Source: Phocoena phocoena (taxonomy: Eukaryota > Chordata > Mammalia > Artiodactyla > Phocoenidae). From it: a stretch of DNA of 64,000 nt. How positions within the stretch are numbered: position 1 is the first letter of the stretch; the number at the start of each line of letters is the position of its first letter. Shown here in pieces: positions 27,392 through 45,329 of this stretch. The stretch is taken from assembly GCF_963924675.1 (NCBI RefSeq), contig NC_089225.1, positions 106,840,313 to 106,904,312 of the forward strand. The letters run 5' to 3'. Made by a program: the position numbers and the translations under genes. The notes beneath the pieces were generated by a model. The model was not told where the DNA came from. It worked only from the letters and a program-made list of their open reading frames with translations, and did no database searches.

Positions 27392-27693
27392 TTTCTTAAT
27401 TGTTTTGGGTTTGTCTTTATAGGTCCTTTTCTTCTCTTGTGTTTCCCACTTAAAGAAGTTCCTTTAGCATTTGTTGTAGAGCTGGTTTGATGCTGCTGAA
27501 TTCTTTTAGCTTCTGCTTGTCTTTAAGCTGTTGTTTTCTCCATTGAATCTGAATGAGATCCTTGCTGGGTAAAGTAATCTTGGTTGTAGGTTCTTCCCTT
27601 TCATCACTTGAAATATATCATGCCACTCCCTTCTGGCCTGTAGAGTTTCTGCTGAGAAATCAGCTGTTAGCCTTATGGGAGTTCCCTTGTATG

Positions 27694-28326
27694 TTATTTG
27701 TCATTTTTTCCCTTGTTGCTTTCAGTAATTTTTCTGTCTTTAATTTTTGTCGGTTTGATTACTGTGTGTCTTGCCATGTTTCTCCTTGTGTTTATCGTGC
27801 CTGGGACTCTCTGTGCTTCCTGGGCTTGGGTGGCTATTTCCTTTCCCATGTCAGGGAAGTTTTTGACTATAATCTCTTTGAATATTTTCTCGGGTCCTTT
27901 CTCTCTCTCTTCTCCTTTTGGGACCCCTATAATGCGAATGTTGTTGCGTTTAATATTGTCCCAGAGGTCTCTTATGCTGTCTTCATTTCGTTTCATTCTT
28001 TTTTCTTTATTCTGTTCCACAGCAGTGAATTCCACCATTCTGTCTTCCAAGTCACTTATCCGTTCTTCTGCCTCAGTTATTCTGCTATTGATTCCTTCTA
28101 GTGTAGTTTTCATTTCAGTTATTGTATTGTTCATCTCTGTTTGTTTGTTCTTTAATTCTTCTAGGTCTTTGTTAAACATTTCTTGCATCTTCTCGATCTT
28201 TGCCTTCATTGTTTTTCTGAGGTCCTGGATCATCTTCATTATCATTATTCTTAGTTCTTTTTCTGGAAGGTTTCCTATCTCCACTTCATTTAGTTGTTTT
28301 TCTGGGGTTTTATCTTGTTTCTTCAT
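27694..28326 (-). pseudogene. L1 ORF1 protein, C-terminally truncated
   Basis: 210-codon remnant of the L1 RNA-binding chaperone ORF1p. A coiled coil (about residues 30-115, rich in E, K, M, I heptads) is followed by the RRM-like domain start RDLWDNIKRNNIRIIGVPKG. A stop at 27694 removes the end of the RNA-binding half. The plus-strand frame over the same span is only its shadow. Confidence 0.93.
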
Positions 28327-29247
28327 CTAGGACATAGCCCTCTGCCTTTTCATCTTGTCTCTCTTTCCGTGAATGTGTTTTTTGTTCCACAGGCTTCAGG
28401 ATTGTAGTTCTTCTTGCTTCTGCTGTCTGCCCTCTGGTGGATGAGGCTGTCTAAGAGGCTTCTGCAAGTTTCCTGATGGGAGGGACTGGTGGTGGGCAGA
28501 GCTCAGTAAAACTTTAATCAGCTTGTCTGCTGATGGAGGAGTTGGGTTCCCTCCTTGTTGGTTGTTTGGCCTGAGGCGACCCAACACTGGATCCTACCTG
28601 ACTCTTTGGTGGGGCTAATGGCAGACTCTGGGGAGGCTCACGCCAAGGAGTACTTCCCAGAACTTCTGCTGCCAGTGTCCTTGTCCTTATGGCGAGACAC
28701 AGCCACCCCCTGCCTCTGCAGGAGACCCTCCAACACAAGCAGTAGGTCTGGTTCAGTCTCCTATGGGGTCACTGCTCCTTCCCCTGGGTCCCAGTGCGCA
28801 CACTACTTTTTGTGTGCCCTCCAAGAGTGGAGTCTCTGTTTCCCCCAGTGCTGCTGAAGTCCTGCAATCAAATCCCACTAGCCTTCAAAGTCTGATTCTC
28901 TAGGAATTCCTCCTCCAGTTGCCAGACCCCCAGGTTGGGAAGCCTGACGTGGGGCTCAGAACCTTCACTCCAGTGGGTGGACTTCTGTGGTATAAGTGTT
29001 CTCCAGTTTGTGAGTCACCACCCAGCAGTTATGGGATTTGATTTTACTGTGATTGCCCCCCTCCTGCCATCTCATTGTGGTTTCTCCTTTGTCTTTGGAT
29101 GTGGGGTATCTTTTTGGTGAGTTCCAGTGTCTTCCTGTCAGTGATCGTTCAGCAGTTAGTTGTGATTCCAGTGCTCTCTCAAGAGGAAGTGAGCGCACAT
29201 CCTTCTACTCCGCTATCTTGAACCAGTCTCTTGCTCTGATATTTCTT

Positions 29248-32925
<3,678 letters not shown>

Positions 32926-32935
32926 TTGATATTCT

Positions 32936-33057
32936 GGGAATTCCCTGGCGGTCCAGTGGTTGGGACTTCGTACTTCCACTTCAGGGGGCATGGGTTCAGT
33001 CCCTGCTCCGGGAACTAAGATCCTGCAAGCCACGTGGCGTGGCCAAAATTTTAAAAC
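32936..33057 (+). mobile_element. Short CHR-type SINE
   Basis: Same short form as 7645: GAATTCCCTGGCGGTCCAG, then GGGAACTAAGATCCTGCAAG, then GTGGCCAAAATTTTAAAA. Target-site duplication TTGATATTCT at 32926 and 33058. Confidence 0.92.
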
Positions 33058-35600
33058 TTGATATTCTTTTGGGGTGGTATGTGATATTGCTGAAAAGAAA
33101 AAGCTGTTAACGAGCTTGAAGAGAAGTAAGTTCTCAAGGCTACAGAGTCCTAGTCACAAGGTTACAAACCAGTCCATGAAAATGCCTTGAAATCAAAGAT
33201 CAAGTGTTAATTTCATCAAGACTATAACCCCCTCCTCAAAGGAATACAGAAGGGACATTTCTCAGATATTTTGTGAGATTTTTAATGGAAATTTCCAAAG
33301 GAAATGTTTTTTATGCAGTCATGATCTACCTCACATCCTTTTGCAGAATGCTGTCTTAACACTAAGCTCTACACATTGTGGTCTTAGCTTAACTAACTCC
33401 AGTACATCTTTGCTTTTCTTCTGCCAGTTTCTTGCTCACTCACTCTCACAAACATAGACCCCAGAACATGCATACACCCTTGGGTGATTACAAACCCAAT
33501 TTAGAAGGCTCTTAGACCAGAGGTTCAGAACCATTTAACTAGAATACTGTTCTTTTATAGGTCCTTGGAGTTATTTTGTCTCCAGAACCCAACTCTTTAT
33601 GAAGGATCTATCTTCTGTTTATCTTATTAAATGAACTCCACTGTTAGCAGTTATTTGAACATGTATATAACAAGTATCATATATAGAATCAGATAAAAAT
33701 ATTAAAGTGTAAGAATGGGATCCTGTGCTCCTCCTTGCCTAATATCATCTAGCCTGAGGCCTATTACAAGGAAGCTTCTCCCACCATTGGCATGTACCCT
33801 TTTTGGAAGTAGGATCATATTTGGCCAAGTTTGATCAGCTTTTGCAGTTTTAAAATAAATCAGCATGAACGTTTATATTATAAGGTTTTATTTTACAGCA
33901 TAACACATTTTTAAATAGTAATTTGTATTACCATACTGTTGCCTTAAGTAAGACAGGGATTTGGACCCTAAAAGCGTTGGTGGTAATATAAAGAAAAGGC
34001 ACAACCAACTACCATGAACAAAATAATACTAATAAGATTGAGGAGGGAGCTGAAAACATCACTTGGGATATTGATAGTGGGGAAATCATGATCGCATTGC
34101 CAGGAATCTTGAAAAAGAATAAAGATAATTTTCACATTAGGCATGTTAAGTTTGAGATTATAGCAAGTCAGTTGGATTTAAGATGAGAGCATAGGAAAAA
34201 AACAGAACTAAAGAAAGAGATGGGAGCTAGCCGAGATAAATTATATAAGTTCATGGCCTTTACCTGCAATTCTAATTTACAGAAAGGTCTGAAAACTAAG
34301 AGTTTTGTCTGTCTTTAAGGACTCGTTTGGCTGTAAAATCTGAGCCAGTATGAACTCATTTATAGCCTTTATCCCATTTAGTAAACATTCATTTTGCTGC
34401 TTCAGAAATATTAACTTGGTTGATTACGGGATATTACCCCCACGCTCCACTGAGGGTATTGCATAACTTATGGTGTGTGCACCATGTCACCTTTCTAAAT
34501 TCTGAATTCCAAAATTCTTCGGGCCTCAGTGAGTTCGTGGAAGGAATTATATACCTAGTTGAAGTCATAAGAGCTAATGTAATGTCATAGAAAGAGAAAA
34601 GGGAAAAAAAAACCTCTAAAACTGATCCCTAATGTACAGCTTCATTTCTATATCCAGGAAAACAGGAAAAAAAAAAAAAAAACAGGAAGAGACACACCTA
34701 GGTGATAAGTAACCACAGAAAAGACGTTTACGGAACTTTATGCCCTTCTCCCATCCTTTATTTTTCTCGCTGACATAGAAGTATGGGTTTTGTTTTTTTC
34801 CAACAGTATAAGGTGTACAGAGTTAAAAACATGATGAGTGTTTTAAATGCAGGATTTGGAGAAGGTAGATTTTAGATAATCAGGCACAGCAGAAGGCATG
34901 GGTCACAGCATTGTTTGAAATTTAATTGTCTTTTCTGTGAGATTATCATAATATAAAATGGGAAATTAATATGATTTTCTCCTACAAATTCTAATTTGTT
35001 TTATGTGGGGGCCATACTATTCATAGCGATGAAATTGAGTCAGAAAATCATGATCCTTAGCCATGACTGCAATTAATTGTTTGTAATCACAAGCAAGCCA
35101 GTCATTTTACCTATCTTGGTTCCATTTTTCACATCTGTAAATCAGGCAGAGTAGACCAGATGGGCTCAAAGTCGCCTTCCAAATAAGATACTATCCTAAC
35201 CTACTAATATAATAATTCTTTATGAAGAATCATAATAATGAAAATTAAGTTACTGCTGCATAAGTAATAAAATGAGGAAAAATTTTTAAGTGATGAACAA
35301 AAACTAGCTTTTTAAAAGTACTAGTCTACTTAATATTGATTGGAGAAACCCATTATGTATTTGCATTGATTTTTTTTATTCCATCTTTTAGTTTCACCAA
35401 ATGTCCTGTTGTTTGGGTGTGGTTTTATATTTAAGTTCTTCCTTATAATGTACATACAGTGCTTTGTCCAGCGTTTCTTTTTGTAAGTTCATGTAAACTT
35501 AGCACATAAAATTTCCATCCTATATAAGGTAATATAAGTGTTCATGTAAAATAAGTTAAGAATCAAAGGAATTTGACTTGTTGAACCAGAGTAAAATCAT
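33058..35600. other. PSMD1 intron, nothing recognised
   Basis: Holds an orphan A run at about 34664-34682. I see no exon and no repeat I can name. Confidence 0.45.
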
Positions 35601-35604
35601 CAAA

Positions 35605-35765
35605 CCTTAGGATTTTTAAAACTAGAAGGGAATTTTATGATGATCTCATCGTGCAGGGTTTTATAGTTAGAGAAAGTAAGATGTAAAGAAGTGAGTAGCT
35701 TGCTAATGGTCATATGCTGGGTAGTGGCAGAGTTAGTTCGTTGTTTTCGCTATCACATTCTGTCG
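35605..35765 (-). mobile_element. MIR-like SINE, reverse orientation
   Basis: CCTTAGGATTTTTAAAACTA, then GAAGTGAGTAGCTTGCTAAT and GGTAGTGGCAGAGTTAG follow reverse MIR/MIR-like order. Confidence 0.6.
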
Positions 35766-35924
35766 TTGCCTATGAATAAATAAGTGAGAACCATTTTAAG
35801 GAATATCATTTTGATAGCAGTATTTAGGTTGCAGAGAGGATAGTCATGGAGGACTGGTAGGACTCTGCTCTGATATGGTAAGACAGCCATGCTTACTGAA
35901 TCATAAAATGCCTTTTACACATTA

Positions 35925-36085
35925 CTTTTACACATTACTTTACATATGTATTACTTCATATAGTCCTTACAGCAGCCGAAGAAACTGAGACTCAGAAAAG
36001 CCAAGTAACTTACCCAAACAGCTTATTAGAGCAGAGGTGTTTATAAGCCAGTGTTGTCTGACCCTATGGTACTCTGCGCTGTATC
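35925..36085 (-). mobile_element. MIR SINE, reverse orientation
   Basis: AGTCCTTACAGCAGCCGAAG, GAAACTGAGACTCAGAAAAG and CCAAGTAACTTACCCAAACA are diagnostic reverse-MIR blocks. Confidence 0.8.
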
Positions 36086-36517
36086 ATAGTGTGGCCTCCC
36101 CGACCAAGATAAATGAAAAGGGTAAGAGATTCTGAAAGAATACGTAATGCAGATAAAATCATTATATTGGGAAACTCAAATTCAATATTTTCTGCCTTTG
36201 GCAGATTTGGGGAGCTCTGGTGATCATGTGCTCTTGAACAAGCCGACTTCTTTCTGGGTGCTTACCATTTGAAAAGCACTTGATGGGAAAACAGAGAAGT
36301 GTAAGACATGGAGGAAGCATAAAATATTTCCCTTATTGTCACCCAAAAATCAGATATTTTGATGCGATCATATATTTTATAAATATTATTTTCTAATTAT
36401 AAAAGTAATATATGTTAATTTTGAAAAATACAGAAAATAATAAAGAAGCGAACAAAAATTACCAGTAATCCCTCCCTGAATGAGTCAACATGTATTCCAT
36501 TTTGGTGTGTTCTTTTT

Positions 36518-36861
36518 TTTTAAGATTTTTTTTTTCCCTTTTTGTTTTTAATTAATTTTATTTTTGGCTGCATTGGGTCTTCGTTGCTGCGCGCGGGCTT
36601 CCTCTCGTTGCAGCGAGTGGGGGCTACTCTTCCTTGGCGTGCGCAGGCTTCTCACTGCGGTGGCTTCTCGTTGCGGAGCACGGGCTCTAGAGTGCAGGCT
36701 CAGTAGTTGTGGCTCGCAGGCTCTAGAGCACAGGCTCAGTAGTTGAGATGCACAGGCTTAGTTGCTCCACGGCATGCGGGATCTTCCTGGACCAGGGATC
36801 CAACCCGTGTCCCCTGCATTGGCAGGCGGATTCTTAACCACTGCGCCACCAGGGAAGTCCC
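36518..36861 (-). mobile_element. CHR-type SINE, reverse, long form
   Basis: T-rich tail, TTTTTGGCTGCATTGGGTCT, and head CCACCAGGGAAGTCCC at the right. Flanks TGTGTTCTTTT / TGTATTCTTTT look like the duplication. Confidence 0.93.
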
Positions 36862-37292
36862 TTGATGTATTCTTTTGGTAAGAGTAATTATTGTGATGTG
36901 TCCTCTGAAAATTGATGTGTAAGCATAATGAAAATCTTTATTGTATATGTGAATATAAATCCAAAATATGCCTCACACAGCTGCAGTGAAAGGTAGTTTG
37001 TTGTAAGGTAGAATTGAAGGACTGTGCCGATTAGGAAATCTGTAGGTTGACGGTGAGCAGAAGAGGTGTAATTCAGAGTTCACTGAAAGCCTTAGTGTTC
37101 ACTTGAACTGTTTAAGCCTGCTGACTAACAGTGGTACAATATGAAATCACACTCAGCATTCCTCTGAGTCTGAATCATCCACTGTGGAATGAGGATTGAA
37201 AACAGAGCTGGTGCTCCCATACCAGAAAAGTCATGACATCCATGATTTCAACCATGGGACTGTTCTGCCTTCAAATCCGGTCCAGAACCCTC

Positions 37293-37595
37293 TTTTTTTT
37301 TTTTTTTTTTAAATAAATGTATTTATTTATTTTTGGTTGTGTTGGGTCTTCGTTTCTGTGCGAGGGCTTTCTCTAGTTGCGCAAGCGGGGGCCACTCGTC
37401 ATCGCGGTGTGCGGGCCTCTCACTATTGCGGCCTCTCCTGTTGTGGAGCACAGGCTCTAGGTGCGCAGGCTCAGTAGTTACGGCTCACGGGCTTAGTTCC
37501 TCCGTGGCATGTGGGATCTTCCCAGACCAGGGCTCGAACCCGTGTCCCCTGCATTGGCAGGCAGATTCTCAACCACTGCGCCATCAGGGAAGCCC
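37293..37595 (-). mobile_element. CHR-type SINE, reverse, close to a PSMD1 exon
   Basis: T run, TTTTTGGTTGTGTTGGGTCT and head CATCAGGGAAGCCC. Flanks CAGAACCCTC (37283) and CAGAACGCTC (37595) form the duplication. It ends 132 bases before the PSMD1 acceptor at 37727. Confidence 0.93.
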
Positions 37596-37706
37596 AGAAC
37601 GCTCTCTTTTTGAATGTTGTGAATCAGAACTCAGGTTTTATTGCCATTTGAGCAGTCTATTCCCCGCTCGAAAATGACACAGCAAGTGAATAGAACTAGA
37701 CTATAA

Positions 37707-37841
<135 letters not shown>

Positions 37842-37989
37842 TAAATCTTCCAGATTAATTTGTCTGTTTAAACTAAATCTAATGAAATATATGTTCTAAC
37901 TATATGACAATGTAGAAATTGAGCCTGGGACAAATTACTCCTGGAGAAAATTTGGAGCCTGTAGTTCATAGAAATAATTTAGTAGAGTT

Positions 37990-38185
37990 AAAACTGCAGA
38001 CTATTACGGTTTGAATCCCAGTCCCTTTACAGTACTAGCTATATTTCCCCTCTTTATGTCTGTTTTCTTGTTTCGTAAGGTCTACTTCATAGTGTTGGAG
38101 GATTAAAAATATATGTAAAGCAACTAAAACAGTCCCAGTCACTTAGTAAAGTGCTCAGTGAGTGTTGGCTGATTTCTTTTCCTTT
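37990..38185 (+). mobile_element. MIR SINE
   Basis: TTTGAATCCCAGTCCCTTTA, GGTCTACTTCATAGTGTTGG, AGGATTAAAAATATATGTAA and AGTAAAGTGCTCAGTGAGTG fit MIR on the + strand. Confidence 0.75.
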
Positions 38186-39106
38186 AATTTTCTTAGTATA
38201 TATCAGTTTTAAACAAGTTGACATTGGAAATTTTTTGAGGAAAAAATTAGGTTTTAGACAAACTCTAGCAGCTAAATCATCCTAAAATAAGATACATGGA
38301 ATATTTGCCTAGTAAATGCATAGCACACTGTACTAACTGGCTCCTGACTTCACATTCTTCACCACTACACTATGGTTTATTTAGAAAGAGATGGGCTACC
38401 CTTTCAAGATAGAATGGTGTGCTTTAGTACCTTGGACTTGGGGTTCATTCAACCTATTCTTTAACTGTTATTACTGGTGATATCTCACTCAGTAGGGTAG
38501 AAGGGAGGAAGCATAACTGTTTCATTCAAGTGTGAGATTCTTTTTCTAACTGTACCCTAGGCATGTAGAGTATAATCTTTTTCATTAATCTTTGCTAATT
38601 TGGAAGGTAAAACGATAGTATCTCAAGGTTTTCATAGTAATTCTATTACTAGATGAGCTTTTCTAAAACTTGTTGGTTATCTTAATTTCTTCTAATAAAA
38701 ACACTGTTAGCCATATTTATTGCAAACATTCTTTTATTGGTCAACTAGAAATGTGTTTATATTTCTAGTGAAGGAAATCAGAGAAAGAAGCTGAAGTTTT
38801 TGATATCGTAAGTTTTTTTGTTAACCTTGTCAGGTGTTGTACTTAGAGTATTTTTAGTCATATTAAGATTTTCAGCATCCTTTTTTTTTAATTTTAGGTA
38901 ATCTCCCTTATATATGAGGCTTTTTAAAAAAATCTGTCTCCTTTCTAATTTGATTATATTATCTTTTTCTTAATTAGATTTGCTAGAGATTTCTCTTTTT
39001 GTTTATATGCTATTGCTAGTCTTTTTTTCCCCTAAATTCTTTATTTTTGCTTGACTCTTATTTGCTTTTTCTTTCTTAGAATGTTGGTGCTGTTTTCTAA
39101 ATTTTT

Positions 39107-39316
39107 TTTAATTAATTAATTTATTTATTTTGGCTGAGCTGGGTCTTAGTTGCAGCACGCAGGATCTTCGTTGCAGCATGTGGGATCTTTAGTTGTGGCA
39201 TGCGAACTCTTAGTTGTGGCATGCATGTGGGATCTAGTTCCCTGACCAGGGATCGAACCCGGGCCCCCTGCATTGGGAGCATGGAGTCTTAGCCACTGGA
39301 CCACCAGGGAAGTCCT
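39107..39316 (-). mobile_element. CHR-type SINE, reverse orientation
   Basis: TTTATTTTGGCTGAGCTGGG at the left and CCACCAGGGAAGTCC at the right. The duplication TGTTTTCTAAATTTTT is perfect at 39091 and 39317. It is the subfamily with repeated GCAGCATGTGGGATC-like units. Confidence 0.94.
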
Positions 39317-39829
39317 TGTTTTCTAAATTTTTGAGGCAAATACCCTTCTCTTTTAATCCATTTGTCTAGTAAAGTTTGTTCTGTTTTAATTTTCCAAGAA
39401 GTTGAGAGTTTTCTGCTTAAATTTTTAGTGTTTAACGTACAATTTATATTTTTCTCTCTTTTTAATTTAAAGATAGGTCGTTGCAGCTGTATATAAATAA
39501 GGACAGTATTCTATAGATAACTTTAGATGAAGTAAACCATTTCAGTTCTTGATGGTATTCTCTCCCATGTATAAATGATACAGACATTGACATGCCATAG
39601 TTTCTCCTTTCTCATTCTTTGCCACCTTCCAAAATTTTTATATTATGTTTACATTGTCATAGCTCATAACATTTACATACTCTTGTGAAATCATAATTCT
39701 CACAGTTTAGTCTTAGTTTCATATTTAAAGGGATTCAGTGCTCACCACCATTTCTTTTATTGCTGCTTCTTTTTCCAAGGTATCTATACTAAGACTTAAC
39801 ACTTAACTGACTGGATTTTGTCAGTCTCT

Positions 39830-40130
39830 AGTTTACATTCGGGTTCACTCTCTGTGGGTTTTGATAGATGCGTAATGATATGTATCCACATTTACAGTAT
39901 CATACAGAATACTTTCACTGCCTTAAAAATCCTCTGTGCTCTACATTTTCATCCCTCCCTCCCTCCCCACCCCTCACCCCCAGTCCCTGGGCAACCACTG
40001 ATCTTTCTGCTGTCTCTATAGCTTTAGTTTTTCCTTTTCCAGAATGTTATATAGTTGGAATCATACAGTATGTAACCTTTTCAGATTGGCTACTTTTGGT
40101 AACTGGTTTTTAAATAGGATTTAGAAGTAA
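39830..40130 (-). mobile_element. Old L1 (L1M-type) 3' fragment, reverse
   Basis: CCCTGGGCAACCACTGATCT, AGAATGTTATATAGTTGGAA and TCATACAGTATGTAACC match the reverse L1M 3' region. The open frames at 39818-40113 come from it. Confidence 0.8.
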
Positions 40131-40267
40131 CATTTTACTACTCCATAATCTTTTATGTTTTCTTTTAGCTGCTAGTTTTTGAAGTTTGTGGTTTTAGGCT
40201 TCAACCCTTTACTCATTCTTTAGTACTACTAAATTAGAGTCATTTGTTAAGAAATTGGGGAGAGAAT

Positions 40268-40452
40268 AATTCTTTGTTTTAGCTTTATTCTGCCATCTTT
40301 ACTTGAAGTCCCCTCTCTGGTTTCCCCTCCTTCCTCTTTGAGCCCTTCTCTCCTTCCATCTCTTACAATTCTTTGTTATTCTGCCATTTTTACTAAAAGT
40401 CCTCTCTCTGTTTTCCCCTCCTTCCTCTTTGAGCCCTTCTCTCCTTCCATCT
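40268..40452 (+). repeat. Two-copy tandem duplication, about 91-bp period
   Basis: TTTCCCCTCCTTCCTCTTTG followed by AGCCCTTCTCTCCTTCCATC occurs from 40321 and again from about 40412. The upstream part (ATTCTGCCAT...TTTACT) is duplicated at the same spacing. The copies differ at a few positions and the first has an extra 8-base piece near its start. Confidence 0.9.
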
Positions 40453-40964
40453 TTTTTTTGGGGAGTGTCTGTTTGATCTGTGGTGCACCAATCAAGTTTT
40501 GATGCTTCTTTCCATTTCTCTTTTTAGTGTCATTAAGTACATGAAAGTCGTGTACTGCCATATTTGCTATTAGGAGCATAAGATTATTTTCTTACCCTTT
40601 TTCACTTTGCTAATATCCTTTCTTCCTGGAAAACATTTCTGCAACTGCATTAGAAAAAATTTTAGTCCTGTAATTTATCTCTCAGAAGTTAATGGTAGTA
40701 GAGAAAATCTGGAGAGGGCAACTTCAAAGGAATGAGTAAAGTTTATGAGAACTCACTCAATGATTTGGTTTCTTCAAGGAGAAAAGCTGAAGATTAAGAA
40801 AGTTTATGGTGAAGTTTGTAAAACTGTGCAAACACTATCAATAGAATAAACTTGCCCTTGTTTCATATTAAATCTCAAACTATTAGAACTAAAGGCTAGT
40901 TTAGTTTCTAAGTGTGAAGAAGATAGGTTTCATTGAAATAAAAGAAAATTCGGCTTCAAAACTT

Positions 40965-41140
40965 AGATCAAATATCACATTCTCTAGGAAGCCTTTCCCC
41001 CCTCTTCTTCTACTGTATTCAGCCTCCACCATGTAGGTGGGCCTAGTACCCAGTTATACCTAACATAATACTTTTGTGCTTTATTTTATTATCTAATTAT
41101 CTGTCTTCACTAGATTGGAGGCTCCTTGGAATCTTTTTCA
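40965..41140 (+). mobile_element. L2 LINE 3' end
   Basis: ATCAAATATCACATTCTCTA, GGAAGCCTTTCC, ATTATCTGTCTTCACTAGAT and TGGAGGCTCCTTGGAA follow the L2 3' consensus. Confidence 0.8.
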
Positions 41141-41431
41141 GTATTTCAAAATTTTTAATATATTGTAAGCATTCTGTGAATGTAGGGTTTAGAATAAGGA
41201 AGAATATAAGTAAGACAGTAAAAGTATAACTCATTCCTGTTGGAAAAACACAATTAAAGTATACCTGATTTATTTCTAGGCAAAATCTTAAATGAAATAT
41301 CTGTAGAGGGAGTATTAAGAAAATCTAGGTTATTTGGTTGAACAGTAGAATGCTGATTCTTATTTAAAAAATGCTTTTTTTGGCTTAGTAAAGTTAGTAC
41401 TCACTTCCTAACTCCAAGCAAAACATGAAGG

Positions 41432-41734
41432 CAGGACTTCCCTGGTGGCGCAGTGGTTAAGAATCGGCCCGCCAATGCAGGGGACACGGGTTCAAGCCCT
41501 GGTCCGGGAAAATCCCACATGCCACAGAGCAACTAAACCCGTGAGCCACAACTACTGAGCCCACGTGTGACAACTGCTGAAGCCCATGCACCTAGAGCCC
41601 GTGCTCTGCAACACGAGAAGCCACCGCGATGAGAAGCCCGCACACCACAACAAAGAGTAGCCCCCACTCACCGCAACTAGAAAAAGCCTTTGCATAGCAA
41701 CAAAGACCCAACACAGCCATAAATAAATACATAA
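41432..41734 (+). mobile_element. CHR-type SINE, long form
   Basis: GGACTTCCCTGGTGGCGCAG head, GGTTCAAGCCC in place of the usual B-box-like motif, tail ACACAGCCATAAATAAATAC. Perfect duplication AAAACATGAAGG at 41420 and 41735. Confidence 0.95.
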
Positions 41735-42109
41735 AAAACATGAAGGTGTCTGTGTGATACTGAGATGAAGAGAAGTGAAATGTGAGCAATGGAAATCCAG
41801 AATTGGAATTCATATTAGGATGGTGACTAGGCACAAACAAGCCTTATTTTTGTGGGCTATATTATATAAACTAAAAGATTCGTGTCTTAAAGTTCTGGGG
41901 TCCAACACTAACACTGTTACTATAGGCCAGAGGCTGCAACACAACAGCCCATGGGCCATACCTGCCTTAAACACGTTTTTGCCTGCCTAGCAAAATTTGC
42001 AAAATTTTGTCCGAAATCCAGATTCAAGTGTACTGTTAAAAACAAAATTACATAGTGACCCTGGATCTAACACCCCTAGTAACATGTCCTCTTTAAATAT
42101 GACACGACC

Positions 42110-42312
42110 TTTTTTTTTTTGCAACACGCGGGCCTCTCACCGTTGTGGCCTCTCCCGTTGCAGAGCACAGGTTCCCAACGTGCAGGCTCAGCAGCCATGG
42201 CTCACGGGCCCAGCCGCTCCACGGCATGTGGGATCTTCCCGGACCGGGGCACAAACCAGTGTCCCCTGCATCGGCAGGCGGACTCTCAACCACTGCGCCA
42301 CCAGGGAAGCCC
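42110..42312 (-). mobile_element. CHR-type SINE, reverse orientation
   Basis: Short T tail, GGGCCTCTCACCGTTGTGGC, and head CACCAGGGAAGCCC. Flanks GACACGACC (42101) and GACATGAAC (42313) are the probable duplication. Open frames on both strands are artefacts. Confidence 0.94.
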
Positions 42313-42699
42313 GACATGAACTTTTCAGTTTGCTTCAATCCACACTGCTTTCAGTCCAACTTTTCTCATTTGTTTACCTGACCAGTTCCTAAAGACATTC
42401 AAGTTTGCAACCCCTAAAGCCTCCTAGAATCTCAGCCTTATGAGGTCCCAGTAGAGATCTTAGCTAACTGATACTTGGATCTTAGTTCTTGTTTACTAGC
42501 TTTCAAACTGTGTTTCTCTGCACTCCCTCAAGGGAAAGTCTAGGGGATGTGGAAAGAGGTAGATTTACAGGTCAGATTCAAGCCCCAAATCTCTTCTGAT
42601 TTAACAGAATTAGCTCTGATTTCGTTGTTTTACATATTGTGCTTCCTCAAAAAATTTTTTCAGTTGAATCAAGGATTGGATATTAAAAGTTTTCTTTTG

Positions 42700-42850
42700 T
42701 TAGTGGTAGTGCTCTAGTTCAAATGCTCAAGTTCAAACTCTCATTTTGCCAATGGGAAAAAAAAACTTTTAGAGGTAAAGTGATTTGTCCAAGATCACAA
42801 GGCTAGTTAATCTTGGAGCTGCCTGCATTCAGACATGACTAAAGCAGAAA
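42700..42850 (-). mobile_element. MIR SINE, reverse orientation
   Basis: TCTCATTTTGCCAATGGG, AGAGGTAAAGTGATTTGTCC and AAGATCACAAGGCTAGTTAA are reverse-MIR blocks. Confidence 0.8.
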
Positions 42851-43226
42851 GAATAAAAATAAGCAAACAGTATTTACCTCTTGTCTCTTTGCCACTGTTT
42901 ACAAATATGATATGTACTAAAATTTTACTTTTTGTTTGCACATTAAAAGCCAATGTACAATATAGATTAATATTTAATTAAGCATACACGTTCTGATATC
43001 CTTGAGGCTTAGTTTTTGAAAAATGCCTACCTATATAGAAAGAAGTTCTAAATTACCCTTAGTCCAGTATTTCCAATTTTGGAGACCCTAGATAGCTCAT
43101 TGGCTAACTAATTCCAGTGACTTCATATTAGATTTTAGAACTATACTCTCAAAATAATCACCAAATTTTTCCCTAGTGTAGTACTTAGAAATCTTTATTA
43201 TTGCTCAACTAGATTCATGTTTATGA

Positions 43227-45149
<1,923 letters not shown>

Positions 45150-45242
45150 ATGCCGAAAGTTCAATATAAATCAAACTGTAAACCATCAACATTTGCATAT
45201 CCTGCCCCTCTGGAAGTACCAAAAGAAAAAGAAAAGGAAAAG
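45150..45242 (+). CDS. PSMD1: PSMD1 exon (about residues 797-827, start of KEKE region)
   Basis: 93 bp, 31 codons, phase 0 both sides. It begins [10 protein letters not shown] and ends with alternating Lys-Glu (PKEKEKEK), the first half of the KEKE motif found in several proteasome subunits and activators. Acceptor TCTTATTTCTTCAG; donor AAG/GTAGGG. The ATG at its start is an internal methionine. Confidence 0.95.
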
Positions 45243-45329
45243 GTAGGGTTTTTGCTACTTTGAGCACCATTTGTACCTATATAGGAGCTGCTTAGTGTTT
45301 TACTTGGGTTTGTTTTAAATATTGTTATG

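Larger units (their letters stand above)
23160..29247 (-). mobile_element. Near-full-length L1, dead, with target-site duplications
   Basis: Reverse-strand L1 of about 6.05 kb. The flanks GCTCTGATTTTTCTC (23160) and GCTCTGATATTTCTT (29233) look like a target-site duplication. The 5' end (29232 downward) has GTTCAAGATAGCGGAG, resembling the L1 promoter YY1 site. The 5'UTR is about 29232-28327, ORF1 starts at 28326, ORF2 starts near 27391, and the 3'UTR with its A-rich tail ends near 23176. ORF2 is broken into frames at 27391-27008 (endonuclease), 26700-25882 and 25913-25329 (reverse transcriptase), and weaker pieces after. A stop codon at 25331-25329 sits just before the FADD catalytic motif. 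A CHR SINE interrupts the 3' half of ORF2. The element lies wholly in the PSMD1 intron between 20986 and 30454, antisense to PSMD1. Confidence 0.93.

Noticed and set aside
27698..28330. 210-codon + strand frame with many hydrophobic residues
   Set aside because: It is the shadow of L1 ORF1, which is on the minus strand.
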